A stretch of 8,393 nt of DNA from Verrucomicrobiales bacterium (lineage in GTDB: Bacteria; Verrucomicrobiota; Verrucomicrobiia; Verrucomicrobiales; DEV007): contig JALRFZ010000169.1 in assembly GCA_023253615.1 (NCBI GenBank), positions 1-8,393 of the forward strand. Direction: 5' to 3'. Below the pieces are notes generated by a model that had not been told where the DNA came from, did no database searches, and saw only the letters and a list, made by a program, of their open reading frames with translations. Below, in pieces: positions 5,665-8,393 of this stretch (positions are counted from its first letter, which is position 1; every line of letters starts with the position of its first letter). Made by a program: the position numbers and the translations under genes.

Positions 5665-6519
5665 ATGATTGAAATGTCCCAGACGTCCTCCGCCTCCCTC
5701 CGTCGTCTCGTCGTTGCCATCGCCATCGGCGCGATCTTTCCGGGGCTCGTCACGGCCCAGGATGCCGAGGCTCCCGCCGCGCCCGAGCGCATCGATCTGA
5801 CCAATTTCCCCGGCGAACTCGTCGACAAGGTCGTCGTGCCCATCCCCGCCGAGATCTTCGCCGTGCTCGACAAACTCGACGAGCCCGATTGGAACAGTGG
5901 CATCCAGCTCCCCGATGCCAACGACCGGGGTGGCGAGCGCTCCCTCCTCGCCCTCACCTTCGGCAGCCTTGTGGCCGAGGGTTTCATCGCCGTGCAGGCC
6001 AAGAACGCCGGTGAAATCGAAAAAATCGGCAAACGCGTCCTCGATCTCTCCGAGTCGCTCGGTCTCGCCTCGTCGGTCCGTCCCCACAGCCTCGCCATCA
6101 TCGAGGCCTCGAAAAACCGCGACTGGGGCAAGGTGCGCGACGAGCTGGATGCCACCCAGCAGACCGTGCGCGTCACCATGGAGAAGCTGCGCGACGACGA
6201 GCTCTCCGGTCTCGTCAGTCTCGGCGGCTGGGTCCGCGGCACCTACGTCGTCACCAGTTTCATCAGCGGATCCTACAGTGAAGACAAGGCCGAGTTGCTC
6301 AACCAGCCCGGTCTCATCGCCCACTTCCGCGAGATGATCTCCTCGATGCGCGGCCCCTCCGCAAGCGCTCCCGCGATCCGTGCCATCGCCACCGGCCTCG
6401 CCCGTCTCGAGGCCATCATCGCCGGATCCGGGAATCTCTCCGAAGAGGACGTGAACCAGCTCCGCGACATCAGCCGCACCATGCTCGAGGAGTTTTATTT
6501 CTCCAAGACCGCCCCGTAA
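5665..6519 (+). CDS. Secreted, mainly helical protein of unknown function
   Basis: A 284-residue protein I cannot assign to a family. It starts with a Sec signal peptide: Arg13-Arg14, the core LVVAIAIGAIFPGLV, and a likely cut after VTA at residue 31. The mature part opens with an acidic Ala/Pro linker (QDAEAPAAPE) and then appears mostly alpha-helical, for example LALTFGSLVAEGFIAVQAKN, IEKIGKRVLDLSESLGL and LDATQQTVRVTMEKLRDDE. It has no cysteine, so no lipid anchor or disulfides, and no further membrane segment. It is probably periplasmic. I chose ATG 5665 because GGGGAT lies 6-11 bases before it and the signal peptide then begins normally. A GTG at 5611 in the same frame would put 18 unlikely residues first. 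The gene is followed after 28 bp by a second secreted protein and then phoH, so the three are likely one transcript. The motif LVSLGGWVRGTYVVTSF may be the best anchor for a family search. Confidence 0.8.
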   Translation: MIEMSQTSSASLRRLVVAIAIGAIFPGLVTAQDAEAPAAPERIDLTNFPGELVDKVVVPIPAEIFAVLDKLDEPDWNSGIQLPDANDRGGERSLLALTFGSLVAEGFIAVQAKNAGEIEKIGKRVLDLSESLGLASSVRPHSLAIIEASKNRDWGKVRDELDATQQTVRVTMEKLRDDELSGLVSLGGWVRGTYVVTSFISGSYSEDKAELLNQPGLIAHFREMISSMRGPSASAPAIRAIATGLARLEAIIAGSGNLSEEDVNQLRDISRTMLEEFYFSKTAP

Positions 6520-6547
6520 CCGAACCGCCTTTTTCCCGACCATCCGG

Positions 6548-7051
6548 ATGAATCCCCGCCCCCGCACCGCCGCGATCGCCTGCGCCGTCCTCCTCGCTCT
6601 CGGAGGGGCCGCCTACGCCTTCGTCAACGAAGCGATCTCCATGGCCCTCGAAGCCGCCGTGCCCTACGTGGAGCAGGGTTTCGAGGTGCGGGAGGACAAT
6701 TGGTCCGGCGAGGTCGAGCCGGGCAAGCCCCTCCTCATCCGCCACCAGCTTTTCCGCGGAAACGAATATTGGTTCTGGGCCGGCACGAGCTGGCCCGGGG
6801 CGACGATCAAGGTCGATATCTTCGACAACGAGGGGAATTCCGTCGGCCTCGAGTCTTTCGCCAAAAACTCCTTCGCCGGCGTGCGCGCCCTGCCGCAGAA
6901 GACCGCCACCTACTTTATCCGCGTCGTCGCCAGTTATGAGAAGACCGGCAAAGGCATGACCAAGGCCGAGCGCGGAGCGAACGAGCCCGTAGATGGTGTC
7001 GGCGAGTTCACCGGCGTGCTCGACTGGGGGCTCGTCTACGGCTACCGCTGA
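6548..7051 (+). CDS. Secreted beta-sandwich-like protein of unknown function
   Basis: A 167-residue protein with an N-terminal signal peptide: basic NPRPR, a core AAIACAVLLALGGA, and a likely cut after AYA at residue 24. The Cys in the core is not in a lipobox. The mature part appears beta-rich, with strands around KPLLIRHQLFRGNEYWFWAG, ATIKVDIFDNEGNSVG and KTATYFIRVVASYE. The order G-x-x-Y-x-F, then D-x-x-G, then Y-F-I-R-V resembles pre-peptidase C-terminal (PPC) domains, which are small secreted beta-sandwiches. This is a resemblance only. There is no protease domain attached. It lies between another secreted protein (28 bp before) and phoH (10 bp after), so it is almost certainly co-transcribed with phoH. 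The function is unknown. Confidence 0.8.
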   Translation: MNPRPRTAAIACAVLLALGGAAYAFVNEAISMALEAAVPYVEQGFEVREDNWSGEVEPGKPLLIRHQLFRGNEYWFWAGTSWPGATIKVDIFDNEGNSVGLESFAKNSFAGVRALPQKTATYFIRVVASYEKTGKGMTKAERGANEPVDGVGEFTGVLDWGLVYGYR

Positions 7052-7061
7052 GGATCCGCGC

Positions 7062-8045
7062 ATGGCCGAGAAAACGATCGAGTTCGAGACCCCGCACTTC
7101 CTGCATGGGCTCTTCGCCGACGATGTCACCCTGTTGCGCGAGCTCGAATCGCGGCTCGGGGTGACCGTCACGACCCGCGACGCGTGGATCCGCTTCGAGG
7201 GTGAGGAGGCCCGCGTCGAGGCCGGAGCCGCCGTGCTCGCCGATCTCGAGGAGGCTCGCCGGAAAGGCGGCATCATCACCGCCCACTCCTTCCGCTACGC
7301 CATCGGGGCGGCCGCCGAGGCCCTCGCCGCGCCGGGCGACGGCACCGGTCTGAAGGTGTCCGAGCTGTTCCGGGTGCGCTTGTTGGGGAACGGCTCCAAG
7401 CCCGCCGTGACTCCTCGCACGAAAAACCAGCTCGACTACATCGAGGCGCTCGACCGGCACGACGTCGTCTTCGGCATCGGACCCGCCGGTACCGGCAAGA
7501 CCTATCTCGCGATGGCCTACGCCCTCGACCTGCTGAAGGCGCGCCAGATCGACCGCATCGTCCTCACCCGTCCCGCCGTCGAGGCCGGCGAGGCCCTCGG
7601 TTTCCTGCCCGGTGCCCTCGAGGAAAAGGTACTGCCCTACCTGCGTCCCCTCTACGACGCGATGAACGACATGCTCGACGGAGCCGAGGCGATCCGCTTC
7701 GCCGAAAAGAATCTCATCGAGATCGCCCCGCTCGCCTACATGCGGGGCCGCACCCTGAGCCGGGCCTGCGTCATCCTCGACGAGGCGCAGAACGCGAGTC
7801 GCGAGCAGATGTTCATGTTCCTCACCCGCATCGGCGAGCATTCCAAATGCATCGTCACGGGCGATCCTTCCCAGATCGACCTCCGCCCCAAAAGCCGCAG
7901 CGGACTCCTCGAAGCCACCGAACTGCTCGAAGGCATCGAGGGAGTCGCCTTCGTCCGTTTTGAAGCCAAGGATGTCGTGAGACATCCCGTCGTCGCCCGC
8001 ATCATCGAGGCGTATGACCGGGGGCGGGCGGAGAAGGAGGGGTGA
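7062..8045 (+). CDS. phoH: PhoH family P-loop ATPase
   Basis: A 327-residue cytoplasmic ATPase of the PhoH/YbeZ type, linked in other bacteria to RNA metabolism, 16S rRNA maturation with YbeY, and phosphate or stress responses. The N-terminal 60 residues form the short alpha/beta (KH-like) part seen in YbeZ proteins. The ATPase domain follows, with PRTKNQLDYIEAL before it, Walker A GPAGTGKT at 140-147, LTRPAVEAGEALGFLPG, Walker B VILDEAQN at 237-244 and TGDPSQIDL at 266-274. All key residues are present and the length is standard. I chose ATG 7062, preceded by GAGGAT, 10 bp after the previous stop. An in-frame ATG at 6993 would overlap the upstream gene by 59 bases with an unlikely Ser-rich leader. 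ybeY, its common partner, is not visible; the gene is followed directly by a noncoding repeat region, so the operon appears to end here. Confidence 0.95.
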   Translation: MAEKTIEFETPHFLHGLFADDVTLLRELESRLGVTVTTRDAWIRFEGEEARVEAGAAVLADLEEARRKGGIITAHSFRYAIGAAAEALAAPGDGTGLKVSELFRVRLLGNGSKPAVTPRTKNQLDYIEALDRHDVVFGIGPAGTGKTYLAMAYALDLLKARQIDRIVLTRPAVEAGEALGFLPGALEEKVLPYLRPLYDAMNDMLDGAEAIRFAEKNLIEIAPLAYMRGRTLSRACVILDEAQNASREQMFMFLTRIGEHSKCIVTGDPSQIDLRPKSRSGLLEATELLEGIEGVAFVRFEAKDVVRHPVVARIIEAYDRGRAEKEG

Positions 8046-8070
8046 GGCGGAATCCGTCTGGGCGGCCTGG

Positions 8071-8097
8071 CCTCCGTACCTCGCAGAGCGAAGGAGG
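8071..8097 (+). repeat. Interrupted GC-rich hairpin after phoH
   Basis: CCTCC (8071-8075) pairs with GGAGG (8093-8097), with an inner TCGC-AGA-GCGA hairpin (8081-8091). A competing pairing exists between CCTCGC (8079-8084) and GCGAGG (8098-8103). It lies 26 bp after the phoH stop. It lacks a T-tract, so it is not a standard intrinsic terminator but may protect the 3' end or be a mobile repeat. Confidence 0.5.
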
Positions 8098-8114
8098 GCG
8101 AGGCCCCCTGGGAG

Positions 8115-8134
8115 CGCCGGCATCCCTGCCGGCG
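8115..8134. repeat. Perfect 8-bp palindrome with 4-base loop
   Basis: CGCCGGCA and TGCCGGCG flank the loop TCCC. The stem is perfect and very GC-rich, but no run of T follows it, so Rho-independent termination is doubtful. Short hairpins of this form resemble dispersed intergenic repeats of high-GC bacteria. Confidence 0.6.
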
Positions 8135-8208
8135 GCATTTCGCAGTCCCCTACGGAGTCCCCTCCCTACGGGGACACCTACGGGGACAGCACCTACGGGG
8201 ACACCTAC

Positions 8209-8364
8209 TACGGGGACAGGTCAGTCCCCTCTGCTCTGCGGGGACAGGTCACGGTCTTCGGTCACGGTCTTCGGTCACGGTCTTCAAAGGACACCTACGG
8301 GGACAGGTCAGTCCCCTCTGCTCTGCGGGGACAGGTCACGGTCTTCGGTCACGGTCTTCAAAGG
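8209..8364 (+). repeat. Tandem duplication of an 82/69-bp unit with internal 13-bp repeats
   Basis: The unit at 8209-8290 is repeated at 8296-8364. The two copies are identical except that the first has three copies of the 13-mer GGTCACGGTCTTC (8247-8285) and the second has two (8334-8359). Both contain the palindrome GTCCCC...GGGGAC with a 10-base centre TCTGCTCTGC. The exact identity suggests recent duplication. Confidence 0.85.
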
Positions 8365-8393
8365 TCTCCAGCCAGTCCCCTACGGGGACAGGT

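Larger units (their letters stand above)
8046..8393. repeat. Noncoding region with hairpins and a GGGGACA-type palindromic repeat array (REP-like)
   Basis: No coding region is credible in these 348 bases. The first 95 bp hold two GC-rich hairpins. From 8141 the DNA consists of the repeat CTACGGGGACA (six exact copies starting at 8166, 8178, 8193, 8208, 8295 and 8380) plus two CTGCGGGGACA variants, with inverted partners GTCCCC that allow hairpins such as GTCCCC-TAC-GGGGAC (8375-8389). GGTCACGGTCTTC units lie between them. Arrays of this kind resemble REP-type sequences handled by REP-associated tyrosine transposases; that identification is from pattern memory, and no transposase gene is in the window. 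The array continues past the right edge. Confidence 0.75.

Noticed and set aside
4828..6567. A 579-codon open frame on the minus strand
   Set aside because: It lies wholly antisense to surE and the helical secreted protein, which have recognisable motifs or a signal peptide and normal codon use. Its product is a low-complexity Gly/Asp/Glu/His-rich string typical of the shadow frame in high-GC DNA.
7008..8138. A 376-codon minus-strand open frame
   Set aside because: It is antisense to phoH and has shadow-frame composition.
8141..8393. CRISPR array
   Set aside because: Repeat spacing is irregular (12, 15, 15, then 87 and 85 bp), the sequences between repeats are themselves repeated, and there are no unique spacers or cas genes.

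Overview
The window looks like chromosomal DNA from a high-GC bacterium, most likely of the Verrucomicrobiota (or wider PVC group). This is inferred from the style of the genes: a Thr/Ser/Gly/Asn-rich beta-strand-repeat secreted protein, a tiny Cys-rich lipoprotein, several starts without a clear Shine-Dalgarno sequence, two unfamiliar secreted proteins in an operon with phoH, and GC-rich intergenic hairpin repeats. No rRNA or universal marker is present, so the assignment is tentative.

Layout. Bases 1-756 are a fragment, on the minus strand, of a large repetitive adhesin/autotransporter-like passenger. It stops abruptly at about 745-757, where the plus strand becomes the C-terminal cytoplasmic domain of a cation diffusion facilitator (to 1074). 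Both genes lack their 5' part at the same point, so this is either a rearrangement scar or an assembly join. Convergent to it, on the minus strand, is a run transcribed right to left: asd (aspartate-semialdehyde dehydrogenase), ispA-type polyprenyl synthase, then a type II toxin-antitoxin pair (antitoxin and ParE/RelE-like toxin overlapping by ATGA). A 135-bp divergent spacer separates asd from a plus-strand 37-residue Cys-rich lipoprotein. A strong, nearly symmetrical terminator (3873-3911) sits between that lipoprotein and the convergent psd gene (phosphatidylserine decarboxylase, minus strand).

Divergent from psd is a plus-strand four-gene run: surE (survival-protein nucleotidase), two secreted proteins of unknown function, and phoH (PhoH-family P-loop ATPase). 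Spacings shrink from 66 to 28 to 10 bp, so the last three are very likely co-transcribed. After phoH, the final 348 bp are noncoding. They hold two GC-rich hairpins followed by a dense array of GGGGACA-type palindromic repeats with a nested duplication, resembling REP-type elements mobilised by REP-associated tyrosine transposases. No transposase gene lies within the window.

Most of the content is housekeeping: lysine/threonine/peptidoglycan precursor supply (asd), isoprenoids (ispA), phosphatidylethanolamine synthesis (psd), nucleotide turnover (surE) and RNA-related stress ATPase (phoH). I see no convincing new defence or biosynthetic system. The items most worth a second look are the junction near 750, the terminal repeat array, the Cys-rich micro-lipoprotein and the two unknown secreted proteins between surE and phoH.
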